In this document: positions 24,451 through 33,061 of the stretch, piece after piece
Numbering within the stretch: position 1 is the stretch's first letter
Layout of the letters: each line of letters starts with the position of its first letter
NCBI GenBank assembly: GCA_965230565.1
Contig: CBDDLH010000011.1
Location: 284,084-348,083 of the forward strand
DNA from: BCD1 sp965230565
GTDB taxonomy: Bacteria; Bacteroidota; Bacteroidia; Chitinophagales; Saprospiraceae
Reading direction: 5' to 3'
DNA: 64,000 bases
Notes under the pieces: model-generated
What the model was told of the DNA's origin: nothing
The model's input: the letters and a program-made list of their open reading frames with translations, nothing else
Database searches by the model: none
Position numbers and translations under genes: made by a program

Positions 24451-24603
24451 TGATTTTGGAGTTGTGAAAATTCAATTTTTTTTCATCTTTTGGGTATTGA
24501 AATAAACCCTATCAGATGAAAAAAGTTTTGTAGAGCTTGTTTTTATTATCCTCTAACAAAGGAATCCTGGTAATCGTGGCAATCCAGGTCCTGCCTACTA
24601 CAA

Positions 24604-24636
24604 AAAAAACCTGACGCCACCGGCGTCAGGTTTTTT
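24604..24636. terminator. Bidirectional hairpin at right side of GxxExxY cassette
   Basis: AAAAAACCTGACGCC (24604-24618) pairs perfectly with GGCGTCAGGTTTTTT (24622-24636) around a 3-base loop. It can serve the T9SS gene read from the right and anything read from the left. Confidence 0.85.
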
Positions 24637-24689
24637 ATTGAATCCAGGTAATCCCTAAATCCTCTAATCCCGGTACTAATACCCGGAAG

Positions 24690-25367
24690 CTATAACTTCT
24701 GAAGCAATCTGGTCACAATGGATTTACCATCCTTGTCCAGCATCCGCACGAGGTAGTTACCACGTGGAAGGTCAGCAACATTAAATGTTCTGTTGCCGGC
24801 TGTTTCGAATTCTCTGACAGCCCTTCCGATAAGATTGTATACAACAACTTTTTTTATCACATTTCCGGAACTTGAACTGATGGAGAAAACATCATCAGTT
24901 GGGTTGGGGAACATGGTGATTTTTTCCACCTGTACTTCATTGGTCGAAGAAGGTGTTGCGTTGAAATAGTAAAGATTAGTCACATGGATGGTGGTGTCAG
25001 CAATGTCAGTAATGACGATTTGAACAACAGCAGATCCTTCTACGCCATTTGGATATACATGTACATCCATGGTGCCTTCCTCACCTGCTGCCATGGTGAC
25101 TTCTTTTGTATCAACACTGGAGAACCAGCATTGGTTTTTATCGCAAACTGCACTTTCCCAACCGTCAGTTATGGAAAGGTTTGTTCTTTCCCAACTATAA
25201 ACTCGTTCTTCAGAAGCATCATTAGTCATGGTACTGTGAGCTGCGACATCTGAATCCTGGACAGAGATTCCTTCTACAATCACCGGACTTGGTGAAACTG
25301 ATACCTGTGCAGAAAGTACTACAGTGGTACAAATAGTTAATAAAATAGCGAGTAAATTTTTCATCAT
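24690..25367 (-). CDS. T9SS type A sorting domain protein, small exported
   Basis: A 225-residue exported protein. The signal peptide (NLLAILLTICTTVVLSAQ) is followed by a beta-sandwich domain of about 110 residues with one likely disulfide (AVCDKNQCWF). A C-terminal T9SS sorting domain follows (MFPNPTDDVFSIS, then NLIGRAVREFE, then LPRGNYLVRMLDKDGK). The middle domain (CSxVDTKEVTMAAGEEGTMDV style) resembles immunoglobulin-like domains seen in Bacteroidota secreted proteins, but I do not recognise a function. Its stop abuts the right inverted repeat of the GxxExxY cassette. Confidence 0.85.
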   Translation of the reverse strand: MMKNLLAILLTICTTVVLSAQVSVSPSPVIVEGISVQDSDVAAHSTMTNDASEERVYSWERTNLSITDGWESAVCDKNQCWFSSVDTKEVTMAAGEEGTMDVHVYPNGVEGSAVVQIVITDIADTTIHVTNLYYFNATPSSTNEVQVEKITMFPNPTDDVFSISSSSGNVIKKVVVYNLIGRAVREFETAGNRTFNVADLPRGNYLVRMLDKDGKSIVTRLLQKL

Positions 25368-25625
25368 ATCTTAATTTTTTCCGGTGAATGGATAAAAACA
25401 GTCATCCCATTAGGTTCCCGAATTTTACTTTTGCAAAATTCGGGATGTTTTCATGGAACCTGGTAGAGTCAATACTCTAAATATTTTAGTGGAACTGAAG
25501 GGGTATATTAAGGTCATATTAAAACAACCTGCCGCTACCTTCAGTTCAAAAAAGAGAACTTCTGGCTTTTTATCTCAAGTTCAATTCCAATGTTATCTCG
25601 TTTGATAACCCCAGATTTTTCAAAA
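25368..25625. other. AT-rich gap between two T9SS genes
   Basis: No gene is seen between the T9SS protein starting at 25367 and the hairpins at 25626-25692. The stretch is AT-rich and should contain the promoter for the smaller T9SS gene, but I could not pick a convincing -7 box. Confidence 0.4.
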
Positions 25626-25692
25626 ATCCCAAATTTTGGTTTTAACCAAAATTTGGGATGAATAATAATTATTCTGATTCAGAATAATTATT
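25626..25692 (-). terminator. Two consecutive hairpins at end of the Omp28-like gene
   Basis: A 16-bp perfect stem (25626-25641 with 25644-25659) and a 14-bp stem (25664-25677 with 25679-25692). The second includes the stop codon of the Omp28-like gene. Confidence 0.7.
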
Positions 25693-27436
25693 TGATTACA
25701 GAAACTTTTTTGATTCCTGTGTCTTCTCCTGAGATCAGGTTGACGAAGTAAACTCCTGAACTTAAGTGATCGAGAGTTAGTTCTTCAGTATATTCTCCTG
25801 CGCTCAACATACCAAGGTTTTTGGTATAAACAACTTCACCAGTTACGTTCAATACTCTAACAACAGTTTCCTGCTTATCGTTCAAAGTAAAGAACATTGT
25901 AGCATTATTTCTAACTGGGTTAGGAGCAACAGTGAACTGAGCATTCAGTACATTTTCTTCAACACCCAGAAGTGGGTCTCCCTGGAAAAATTCTGATTCT
26001 TCTCCAACGTCATAAGAACCATCGTTGGAATAAATGATATTTCCACCAACGTCAGTGATTGTCATGTTACCACTTGTTGAACATGCTGACCATTGAGAAC
26101 CGTTAAGTCCGTCACCGTACGCATCGTAGAAAGTGAACTGGTAACAATCAATTTCATCAGGCAAAGTAACCGTCTCAATAATTTCACTTTCTGGTTGATT
26201 GTCATAATTGTCACCACTGGCAACAACCACTCCTGCAACGTTTTTGATTTCCCATGACGTCTCTTCCGGCCAGCAGTCTGTGTTCAAGGTAACTGTGAGA
26301 ACAGTACCTGCTGTTTGCGCGTCAACTTCATCAAATGAAGCATTTAGAGAATTGTCCTCAAGGATTTCATCAGTTGAGCCGTTAGGATTCTCAAGCGTAA
26401 CGTTAATTGTATTGGTTCCCATAGTCATAAAGGTGATAGGGTCAACAGTTACTGTTTCAGTTCCAAAAGTACTGATTGAGCCAGTCCAGTTATATGTCTG
26501 AGGAGTTCCTCCGTTTACATCATAAACGATATCCAGAGAAGTGAGGTCTGCATTACCACTGTTTTTGATAGTAACCTGAGGAGTAATGGTTTGCTCACCA
26601 CTACAAATACCTCCAGGTAAACCAGCGATCTGAACAGCAGTACTGTTGTTTACTTCTGGTACATTGAAAACAATGTTCTGATTTAAAGCAGCCTGGTGAA
26701 CAGCTTTGGTAGCATCATCCTGGATGAAAGCAATAACCTCCAATTGACCGAAGTCATAGATGTTGATTTCGCTCAGGTTAACTGTGTAGTCATAAGTCAT
26801 GCTCATGCCTGCAGTCCAGTCAGTAGCAATGGTTTCACCGGCAGAACCTGTGAAGAGTTTTTTCATGATGTGGTTGAACTCGGTTTCTCCGTTGGTACCT
26901 GGAGCAGAATCCCAAACGATTTGAGTTTCAGCCAGAGCTCCCATAAGTTTGAGCGTACCGGAAACATCTTCTGAACAAGTAACAGTAATGGAAACCATCA
27001 TTTCAGTCGCATCAGCTTCTGCTGTAATGGAGATATCAAATGGGGAAGAAACTGCATATTCAGCATCGATCTCAGCCTGATCCAGACAAGCAGGAGCCCA
27101 GTCGTAATAATTACAGTCATTGGTGATTCCGATACCATTTACCATTCCATTAGGTACACCGTTTACGCCGTAGTATGCTACTCTGTCATCCACATCCGGA
27201 GTATTGTCTTCATACATTGGGTCATAACCTGGCCACCAAACCTGGTATTTGAGTACAACAACCTTATCAGTATTATTTCCTAATAACTCATCAAAGGCAG
27301 GGTTTTGGGAAGCACAAGGTCCGCAAGAAGCCTGAGTGAACTCTTCTACCAGAACCATACGTTGTGATTGACCGAAAGCAATATTCGCATAAAAGAACAT
27401 TACTGCGGCAAAAGCAATTGTAAAGATTTTTTTCAT
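25688..27436 (-). CDS. Omp28-related secreted protein with T9SS sorting domain
   Basis: A 582-residue exported protein. After the signal peptide (IFTIAFAAVMFFYANIAFGQ) comes an Omp28-like thioredoxin-fold domain starting VLVEEFTQASCGPCASQNPA, with a CxxC pair, and continuing VVVLKYQVWWPGYDPMYE and YYGVNGVPNGMVNG. Residues about 250-360 look like a CARDB-type adhesion domain, followed by a second beta domain (SWEIKNVAGVVVASG, about 390-480) that also occurs in the subtilase at 38211-41879. A T9SS type A sorting domain closes it (VAPNPVRNNATMFF). It is likely surface-exposed; whether the CxxC is redox-active is unknown. Confidence 0.87.
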   Translation of the reverse strand: MKKIFTIAFAAVMFFYANIAFGQSQRMVLVEEFTQASCGPCASQNPAFDELLGNNTDKVVVLKYQVWWPGYDPMYEDNTPDVDDRVAYYGVNGVPNGMVNGIGITNDCNYYDWAPACLDQAEIDAEYAVSSPFDISITAEADATEMMVSITVTCSEDVSGTLKLMGALAETQIVWDSAPGTNGETEFNHIMKKLFTGSAGETIATDWTAGMSMTYDYTVNLSEINIYDFGQLEVIAFIQDDATKAVHQAALNQNIVFNVPEVNNSTAVQIAGLPGGICSGEQTITPQVTIKNSGNADLTSLDIVYDVNGGTPQTYNWTGSISTFGTETVTVDPITFMTMGTNTINVTLENPNGSTDEILEDNSLNASFDEVDAQTAGTVLTVTLNTDCWPEETSWEIKNVAGVVVASGDNYDNQPESEIIETVTLPDEIDCYQFTFYDAYGDGLNGSQWSACSTSGNMTITDVGGNIIYSNDGSYDVGEESEFFQGDPLLGVEENVLNAQFTVAPNPVRNNATMFFTLNDKQETVVRVLNVTGEVVYTKNLGMLSAGEYTEELTLDHLSSGVYFVNLISGEDTGIKKVSVIK

Positions 27437-27556
27437 AATTCACGAATTGTTTAAAAAAAGTAATAGTGTATTGTTTGATAATTTTGATTCCTTATTTTCT
27501 TGGTTCAATTAGCTCAAATGGGGATCATAATCAAAATTTTGAATCAAGGATGCTGA

Positions 27557-27564
27557 CAAAAGTA
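27557..27564 (-). promoter_or_regulatory. Possible -7 box upstream of the Omp28-like gene
   Basis: CAAAAGTA on the plus strand is TACTTTTG on the minus strand, a match to TAnnTTTG. No clear -33 element was found at the usual distance. Confidence 0.3.
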
Positions 27565-27636
27565 ATTAATATTGTTTTAACTATTGCTGTATATTTATGT
27601 AGTTCTAACGACAAAGCCAATCTAAACCGCCCTATG

Positions 27637-28116
27637 TTAACGTGTGTTTTTTGTTTTTTCTAAATAGAATGAGATGGAAGTAATCCCTTTTATAGGGTTT
27701 TCTCTCATGTATTGTTCCAGGGTGATCTCATAGTCTCCGGCGGCATTGAAATAGGCATTTTCCTGGATGGGAATTAATAGGGCGCAGGAGGAGCCGGAAC
27801 AGTCCCCCAGCCAGTTTCCGGCTTTATTGGCCAACTCCAGAGACAGCGTTTCGTCAAGGCGCTCTCCTCCCGGGAATTTTGTATGGATCTGTGTATATAG
27901 ATTTTGGAAGGCGTAGGAACTTTCATGCTCGACTTCCAGGTAAAGATTGTAGATGCGGTTAGTGTCTATTATGTTGAAATTGAAGTTCAGGGTGTCCTGA
28001 TAATTCCACGAATTATTATCAATAGTATATTTCTGTATGTATTCATAATTGTTGCCACAACCTGCCATTATTATTGCTAAACAAAAAATAGATAAAGCTA
28101 AGAATGCCTTTTTCAT
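27637..28116 (-). CDS. gldH: Gliding motility lipoprotein GldH
   Basis: GldH is an envelope lipoprotein required for gliding in flavobacteria and is often linked to T9SS-based motility. The 159-residue protein has a lipobox ending at C20 (LAIIMAGC) and the family pattern of an aromatic-rich start (EYIQKYTIDNNSWNYQDT), FNFNIIDTNRIYNLYLEVEH, and AFQNLYTQIHTKFPGG. The assignment is by pattern recognition and fits a genome with several T9SS cargo proteins. It lies downstream of an M14 peptidase with a 70-base gap. Confidence 0.85.
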   Translation of the reverse strand: MKKAFLALSIFCLAIIMAGCGNNYEYIQKYTIDNNSWNYQDTLNFNFNIIDTNRIYNLYLEVEHESSYAFQNLYTQIHTKFPGGERLDETLSLELANKAGNWLGDCSGSSCALLIPIQENAYFNAAGDYEITLEQYMRENPIKGITSISFYLEKTKNTR

Positions 28117-28186
28117 TTGTTTAAAGAATTTTGCTTGCAGAAAACCTGCAAATTTTTTTAATAAAAGGGGTGAAACGACTTAAAAA

Positions 28187-29656
28187 TTATCTTAACCAAT
28201 CCCCCAATTTACGATGCTCGTCACGGATATCATAAAGGTTACCATTAACTACGACATAGTGGGTTTGTCCGTTTTTTTGAATGAGTAAACCCGGGTTCTG
28301 GCCCTGGCGAATTTTAGTATCTGCTTTTCGATTGCTTCGCAAAATCTGAAGTGGTAAATTAGCATATCGAATACTGGATGAGACATCCTGAGTACGAATA
28401 CTGGTATAACCTGAAGCCCATAATTCACCAACATCAAGGCTCTTCAATTGACTGTTGCCGTATACCGTCCTTGGGTAGGTTTTTCCGATAGCCACCCGAT
28501 ACCCTAAGGCATTGAGTTCTTCATACGCAAAATATACCGATAAATCTCCGAGGTCACTAATGCCACCGCTGAGGTAATATCCATTTGGAGCTCTGGAACT
28601 ATTGCTTTCCCTGTTTTTAAAAGCAATGTCTACCGTAAACCTTTGACCATTAAACGGTATTTCCACTTCTCTGATGATCAGGTCACTGAAGGCATTACTA
28701 TTGTTAAAAGGGATGCTTTCGTATTCATCCACTCCACGCCTTTCATAAGTTTTCGAAGCAATAGCTTCAAAAGCTGTGAGCAGCATAGTATAATTAAGTT
28801 TCCGGATCTGTTGTTTCTCCCGGTCACCTTTTAGCGCACCGGATTCGATAAGGATGGTCCTTGTTCCCCATTTCTGCATATTGTCTCCAAAGGCTCTGGG
28901 TTCAAAGGAGTCATTGTACTTGGCTACCTGGTCGGGAATGTACGATTGCAAAGCATTATTCATTTCCGCAATGAGTTTCATAGCGCTTGCCCTGTCAAAG
29001 TTGATGTTTTTCTGAGCATCATATGCTGGTGCCAGAAAAGAAATAGTCGCTGTTTTCGGATTCGGTCCGGCAGCATAATAACGGTTTTGGTCATGGAGGT
29101 TGAAACCCCAATCCGCATCTATTTCATCTCTGATTCTTTTGAGAATTCTGGATTCAGGACACTGGAGCCGGCGTGCATCCCTGTTAAGGTCGATCCCCAA
29201 TGCATTACGCCTTTGAAAACGCTCGGCCCCGTCAGGATTGAGCATGGGAATGAAATAAAGCGTTAACCTGTTCGTCCATTTATCACGGAATGGAGTTAGC
29301 TGATCGTGCCCTTTGAGGAAGTTAAAGATGTCCATCAAAGCAGCCGTAGCCGTAGCCTCATCACCGTGCATCTGGGACCAGAGTAATACTTTGACCGGTC
29401 CATTTCCATATTTCACCAGGTTGATTGACCTCCCTTCGATGGATTCTCCCAGTTTGACTACTTCGAAGGTGGATGGAAGTTTTTGCAGCAGCGGCATGAT
29501 ATCCTCATGTTTGAACCTGCGGTCTTTTAAGGAAGTCTCTTTATACTGTTCAAAGGAATTGTAAAATTGATCGGCAATATTACTTTGAGCCGTAATGGTT
29601 TGATTACAATTGAAAAGCAGAAAAATGACCGCTAGTGCCAGGCTAGTTCGATTCAT
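28187..29656 (-). CDS. M14 family zinc carboxypeptidase, exported
   Basis: An exported metallopeptidase of 489 residues. The signal peptide is SLALAVIFLLFNCNQTITAQ. The M14 zinc site is visible as H97-G-D-E100 (LLWSQMHGDEATATAALMD) and H188 (DWGFNLHDQNRYY), with the substrate-binding NPDG..R...GIDLNRD (residues 140-160) and the likely catalytic E271 in TILIESGALKGD. A C-terminal beta domain of about 150 residues follows. It should remove C-terminal residues from peptides or peptidoglycan stems outside the cytoplasm; specificity is unknown. It follows gyrB on the same strand, after a terminator hairpin. Confidence 0.9.
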   Translation of the reverse strand: MNRTSLALAVIFLLFNCNQTITAQSNIADQFYNSFEQYKETSLKDRRFKHEDIMPLLQKLPSTFEVVKLGESIEGRSINLVKYGNGPVKVLLWSQMHGDEATATAALMDIFNFLKGHDQLTPFRDKWTNRLTLYFIPMLNPDGAERFQRRNALGIDLNRDARRLQCPESRILKRIRDEIDADWGFNLHDQNRYYAAGPNPKTATISFLAPAYDAQKNINFDRASAMKLIAEMNNALQSYIPDQVAKYNDSFEPRAFGDNMQKWGTRTILIESGALKGDREKQQIRKLNYTMLLTAFEAIASKTYERRGVDEYESIPFNNSNAFSDLIIREVEIPFNGQRFTVDIAFKNRESNSSRAPNGYYLSGGISDLGDLSVYFAYEELNALGYRVAIGKTYPRTVYGNSQLKSLDVGELWASGYTSIRTQDVSSSIRYANLPLQILRSNRKADTKIRQGQNPGLLIQKNGQTHYVVVNGNLYDIRDEHRKLGDWLR

Positions 29657-29700
29657 CTTGGTCGGTTTTGGTGAAAATAATAGGAAGTTCCCTTAACAAA

Positions 29701-29741
29701 ACAGGAGAAGATTCTATTTCAAGATAGAACACTTCTCCTGT
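29701..29741 (-). terminator. gyrB terminator
   Basis: ACAGGAGAAG at 29701-29710 pairs with CTTCTCCTGT at 29732-29741, with a second inner stem TTCTAT/ATAGAA. Minus-strand reading places TTTTG after it, 24 bases past the gyrB stop. Confidence 0.7.
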
Positions 29742-29764
29742 TTGTAAACGGGTATAATTACGGT

Positions 29765-31741
29765 TTACGTATCTACATTGGCGTATTTGGCATTTTCTTC
29801 AATAAATGCTCTTCTCGGTGGAACTTCGTCTCCCATAAGCATGGAGAATATTCTGTCAGATTCAATGGCATCTTCAATGGTTACCTGCCTGAGGATACGT
29901 ACATCCGGATCCATGGTGGTTTCCCAAAGTTGTTCCGCATTCATCTCACCAAGACCCTTATAACGCTGGACTTTAACTGAGGTGTCATTTTCACCTTTGG
30001 AATAAGCCTTCATGGCTTCAAGTCTTTCTTCTTCATCCCAGCAATAACGGAATTGTCTGCCTTTTTTAACCAGGTAAAGAGGCGGAGCCGCAATATAGAT
30101 GTATCCGTTTTCAATAAGTTTGTGCATGTACCTGAAGAAGAAAGTAAGGATCAGGGTAACGATATGACTACCATCAACATCGGCATCACACATGATGATG
30201 ATCTTGTGATAGCGAAGTTTTTCAATATTCAAACGACGCTCACCACTCTCGTCTTCTTCTATCCGAACCCCTAAAGCGGTGAACATATTCTTGATCTCTT
30301 CGTTCTCGTAGATCTTGTGTTCAAGGGCTTTCTCAACATTCAGGATCTTTCCTCTCAATGGTAATATGGCCTGAAATCGTCGGTCTCTTCCTTGTTTGGC
30401 AGTACCGCCGGCGGAATCACCCTCTACGAGGTAGATTTCGCATTCGTCAGCATTTTTGGAAGAACAATCCGCCAGCTTACCGGGCAAGCCACTTCCGGAA
30501 AGTACATTTTTGCGCTGTACCATCTCACGGGCTTTGCGTGCCGCGTGTCGAGCTGTAGCAGCAAGGATTACCTTGTCGATGATCTTTTTGGCTTCATTGG
30601 GATGCTCTTCAAGGAAATGTCCGAGCGCTTCTCCAACTCCACGGGAAACGATACCGGTAACTTCGGAGTTACCGAGTTCTCCTTTTGTCTGACCCTTAAA
30701 CTGAGGTTCAGCCACTTTTACAGAAACGATGGCAGTGAGGCCTTCGCGGAAATCTTCCCCGGAGACCTTGAATTTCAGTTTTTTGAAAAATCCGTTTTCT
30801 TCTCCGTATTTTGAGAATACTCTGTTGACGGCTCTTCGGAAGCCACTTACATGTGTACCTCCGTCGTGAGTGTTGATGTTATTTACGAAGGAGAAAATAT
30901 TTTCGGTGAACGAAGTATTGTATTGCATGGCAATCTCAAACTCCACATTGTCTTCCTTGCCAACCACATAAATAGGGTTGTCTATCAGTTTTTGTCGACT
31001 TTCATCCAGGAAAACAACAAACTCCTTGAGTCCACCTTCTGAGTGAAACTCTTCGGAGATGAATTCTCCTTTTTCATCCTTATTCCTCTTGTCGATCAGT
31101 TTTAGCTTAAGTCCTTTGTTCAGGAAGGACAATTCACGTAATCTGTTCGCAAGCGTTTCGAATTTATAGATGAGGGTTTCAAAGATCTCTCCGTCAGGAT
31201 TGAAGGTAATAGTGGTGCCTCGCTTATCGGTGTCGCCAATGATTTTAACATCCTCTGAGGGGATTCCCCTTTTGTATTCCTGCTCCCATATCTTGCCATC
31301 TCTGAATACATTGACCTTCACATGTTCGGACAATGCGTTCACACAACTAACCCCTACACCGTGCAGACCACCGGAAACTTTGTAAGTGTCTTTGTCGAAT
31401 TTTCCACCGGCATGAAGAACGGTCATAACTACTTCAAGAGCAGATTTCTGCAGTTTTTCATGCATACCTGTCGGGATACCCCGACCATCATCAGAAACCG
31501 TGATACCATTATCTTTTTCGATGATCACTTCAATATAGGAACAGTGACCGGCCAGGTGTTCGTCGATAGAGTTATCAACGACCTCCCATACCAGGTGGTG
31601 TAATCCTTTAACATCAGTACTTCCAATGTACATCGCAGGCCGTTTGCGCACTGCCTCAAGTCCTTCCAATGCGGTAATGTTACTGGCATCATATTCACCA
31701 GCCTTACCCATTTTTTTTGCGTTTTCTTTGTTCGTATCCAT
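29765..31741 (-). CDS. gyrB: DNA gyrase subunit B
   Basis: GyrB is the ATPase subunit of DNA gyrase, which introduces negative supercoils. The 658 residues show the GHKL ATPase start (ALEGLEAVRKRPAMYIGSTD, LHHLVWEVVDNSIDEHLAGH), GGLHGVGVSCVNALS, and the Toprim motifs LVEGDSAGGTAKQGRDR and IIIMCDADVDGSHI. The C-terminal KGLGEMNAEQLWETTMDP is diagnostic of GyrB/ParE. No long insertion typical of proteobacterial GyrB is present. The first ATG (31741) lies 4 bases from a -7 promoter box, so translation may instead begin at Met-11 (31711). Confidence 0.96.
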   Translation of the reverse strand: MDTNKENAKKMGKAGEYDASNITALEGLEAVRKRPAMYIGSTDVKGLHHLVWEVVDNSIDEHLAGHCSYIEVIIEKDNGITVSDDGRGIPTGMHEKLQKSALEVVMTVLHAGGKFDKDTYKVSGGLHGVGVSCVNALSEHVKVNVFRDGKIWEQEYKRGIPSEDVKIIGDTDKRGTTITFNPDGEIFETLIYKFETLANRLRELSFLNKGLKLKLIDKRNKDEKGEFISEEFHSEGGLKEFVVFLDESRQKLIDNPIYVVGKEDNVEFEIAMQYNTSFTENIFSFVNNINTHDGGTHVSGFRRAVNRVFSKYGEENGFFKKLKFKVSGEDFREGLTAIVSVKVAEPQFKGQTKGELGNSEVTGIVSRGVGEALGHFLEEHPNEAKKIIDKVILAATARHAARKAREMVQRKNVLSGSGLPGKLADCSSKNADECEIYLVEGDSAGGTAKQGRDRRFQAILPLRGKILNVEKALEHKIYENEEIKNMFTALGVRIEEDESGERRLNIEKLRYHKIIIMCDADVDGSHIVTLILTFFFRYMHKLIENGYIYIAAPPLYLVKKGRQFRYCWDEEERLEAMKAYSKGENDTSVKVQRYKGLGEMNAEQLWETTMDPDVRILRQVTIEDAIESDRIFSMLMGDEVPPRRAFIEENAKYANVDT

Positions 31742-31745
31742 CCTG

Positions 31746-31753
31746 CAAAGATA
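31746..31753 (-). promoter_or_regulatory. -7 promoter box directly before gyrB
   Basis: TATCTTTG on the minus strand (31753 to 31746) is a perfect TAnnTTTG. Transcription would start about 5-7 bases further, at or inside the annotated gyrB start codon, implying a leaderless message or a start at Met-11. Confidence 0.55.
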
Positions 31754-31823
31754 CTAAAAAATGAGCGGGTTTGAAGGATTAATTTTGTAGTTTATTAGAC
31801 GGAAATTATGTTGGTGGGATGCT

Positions 31824-31935
31824 GTGAAAAATCGGTTTTTCTAAAGCATTATCGAAAACTAAATGTATAAAGGTTGAAAAACCGATTTTTCACACTTGAA
31901 TAATTTCAAAAATATGAAGCGTTCGGAGACTTTTA
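31824..31935 (-). repeat. Dispersed hairpin element, copy A (fused to KilA-N gene end)
   Basis: A perfect 18-bp inverted repeat (31824-31841 with 31876-31893; 34-base spacer) plus about 40 further bases to 31935 align with 35389-35500 in reverse orientation. The stems differ between copies by paired changes (TCGG/CCGA here, TCGA/TCGA there), which keeps the hairpin intact. Confidence 0.65.
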
Positions 31936-32206
31936 ACGCTAATTTTTCATCCATCCAGGTACCTTGTATGCCAGAAGAAGAATCACCTCCTTTGACAATT
32001 CGTAAGACCTCACGAGCGATATTCTGATTGGAATATCGCTCTTCAAGTAATATGATATAGGATTTCGCATGCTGGGATTTTAAAAAATTACCTACTAATT
32101 TACCAAACGGCTTTGCCATTTCCGTCGCATTGATCATTTTATTACCATCTGAAAATTCAAAAGTAATCTTGTGATCATCATAATTAAATTGTTGAATACG
32201 TTCCAT
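31859..32206 (-). CDS. KilA-N domain protein, C-terminally truncated
   Basis: A 115-residue protein. Residues about 5-90 match the KilA-N DNA-binding domain of phage and bacterial proteins: ITFEFSDGNKMINATEMAKP, GNFLKSQHAKSYIILLEERY, and VLRIVKGGDS..GTWMDEKLALK. Normal members continue with a conserved segment after LALK; here the frame runs into VSERFIFLKLFKCEKSVFQ, encoded by the hairpin element (copy A), and stops. So the gene looks like a fragment whose 3' part was replaced by or joined to the repeat. KilA-N genes are usually phage- or mobile-element-related. It is flanked by gyrB and grpE. Confidence 0.75.
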   Translation of the reverse strand: MERIQQFNYDDHKITFEFSDGNKMINATEMAKPFGKLVGNFLKSQHAKSYIILLEERYSNQNIAREVLRIVKGGDSSSGIQGTWMDEKLALKVSERFIFLKLFKCEKSVFQPLYI

Positions 32207-32439
32207 TTTTTTGCTTTTTGAGATGAACGGTTCTTTAATATAAAAGCCACGAAATGGTAAAACGTGACATCAAGTTGGTATGAAATCTTATTTTTGCAGG
32301 AAATTTGTGTGTTTTCCCAATCAACAAATTCCAAAAAGGCTTGTTTTTACAGGGATTGACTGTCAAATTGACAAAAAAGAGTAAGTGGCAAAGTAATTGA
32401 TTGCTTTATATTATCAAAACAAACAAACTCAGGCTAGAT

Positions 32440-33015
32440 ATGGCAGCAAAAAAGACTAAAAAGAGTAAAAAAGAGGCGGCTGATAAGTCGAAAAACAATA
32501 ATCCGGCAGCAGATGCCGAAAAAATAGATGGAGAAGTGGAAGTGAAAATTGAAAAAGACGTGGAGCAGGGGCTGGAAGATATGCAAAAACAATACGACGA
32601 GTTAAAAGATAAGTATCTTCGGTTATTTGCAGATTTCGAAAATTATAAAAAAAGGACCGTCAAGGATAAACTGGAAATGATGAAAACGGCTGCACAGGAC
32701 ACATTGTCAGCATTGTTGCCTGTTTTGGACGATTTTGACAGGGCCGGCAAAGCTGCTGAACAAAGTGGAAATGCGGACAGTTTCAATGACGGAATAGGGC
32801 TCATTATTCAGAAAATGGCGAATACCCTTTCTCAAAAAGGGTTAAAACCGATGGAATCCGACGGTGAAGCGTTTGACCCTGAACTACATGAAGCGATTAC
32901 GGAGATTCCGGCCCCTTCTGATGATTTGAAGGGACGTATCGTGGATACGATTGAAAAAGGTTATTACTTAAATGATAAAATTATTCGTCACGCCAAAGTG
33001 GTGGTCGGGAAATAG
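32440..33015 (+). CDS. grpE: Nucleotide exchange factor GrpE
   Basis: GrpE promotes ADP release from DnaK. The 191-residue protein begins with a lysine-rich tail (MAAKKTKKSKKEAADKSK), has a long N-terminal coiled coil (about 40-95, with LFADFENYKKRTVKDK) and the C-terminal beta domain with GLKPMESDGEAFDPELHEAI and the closing YYLNDKIIRHAKVVVGK. The ATG at 32440 is chosen over an upstream TTG. dnaJ follows after 46 bases on the same strand, a co-chaperone operon; dnaK is not in the window. Confidence 0.96.
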   Translation: MAAKKTKKSKKEAADKSKNNNPAADAEKIDGEVEVKIEKDVEQGLEDMQKQYDELKDKYLRLFADFENYKKRTVKDKLEMMKTAAQDTLSALLPVLDDFDRAGKAAEQSGNADSFNDGIGLIIQKMANTLSQKGLKPMESDGEAFDPELHEAITEIPAPSDDLKGRIVDTIEKGYYLNDKIIRHAKVVVGK

Positions 33016-33061
33016 ATAATTACGAACAGAATAAAGCATTCGTAATTAAAAAAATCAGCTT

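Larger units (their letters stand above)
23971..24686. mobile_element. Inverted-repeat-bounded cassette carrying a GxxExxY gene (putative)
   Basis: The left end (23971-24016) and right end (24640-24686) are imperfect inverted repeats of about 46 bases; aligned by eye they differ at only a few positions plus a short gap. Just inside each end is a strong palindrome (24034-24069 and 24604-24636), and the middle holds a GxxExxY-family gene. The cassette fills the space between the stop codons of two convergent genes almost exactly. No transposase is present. Mobility is inferred from structure only. Confidence 0.5.

Noticed and set aside
30392..30814. Long frame antisense to gyrB
   Set aside because: Shadow of a well-conserved gene; composition has no protein-like pattern.
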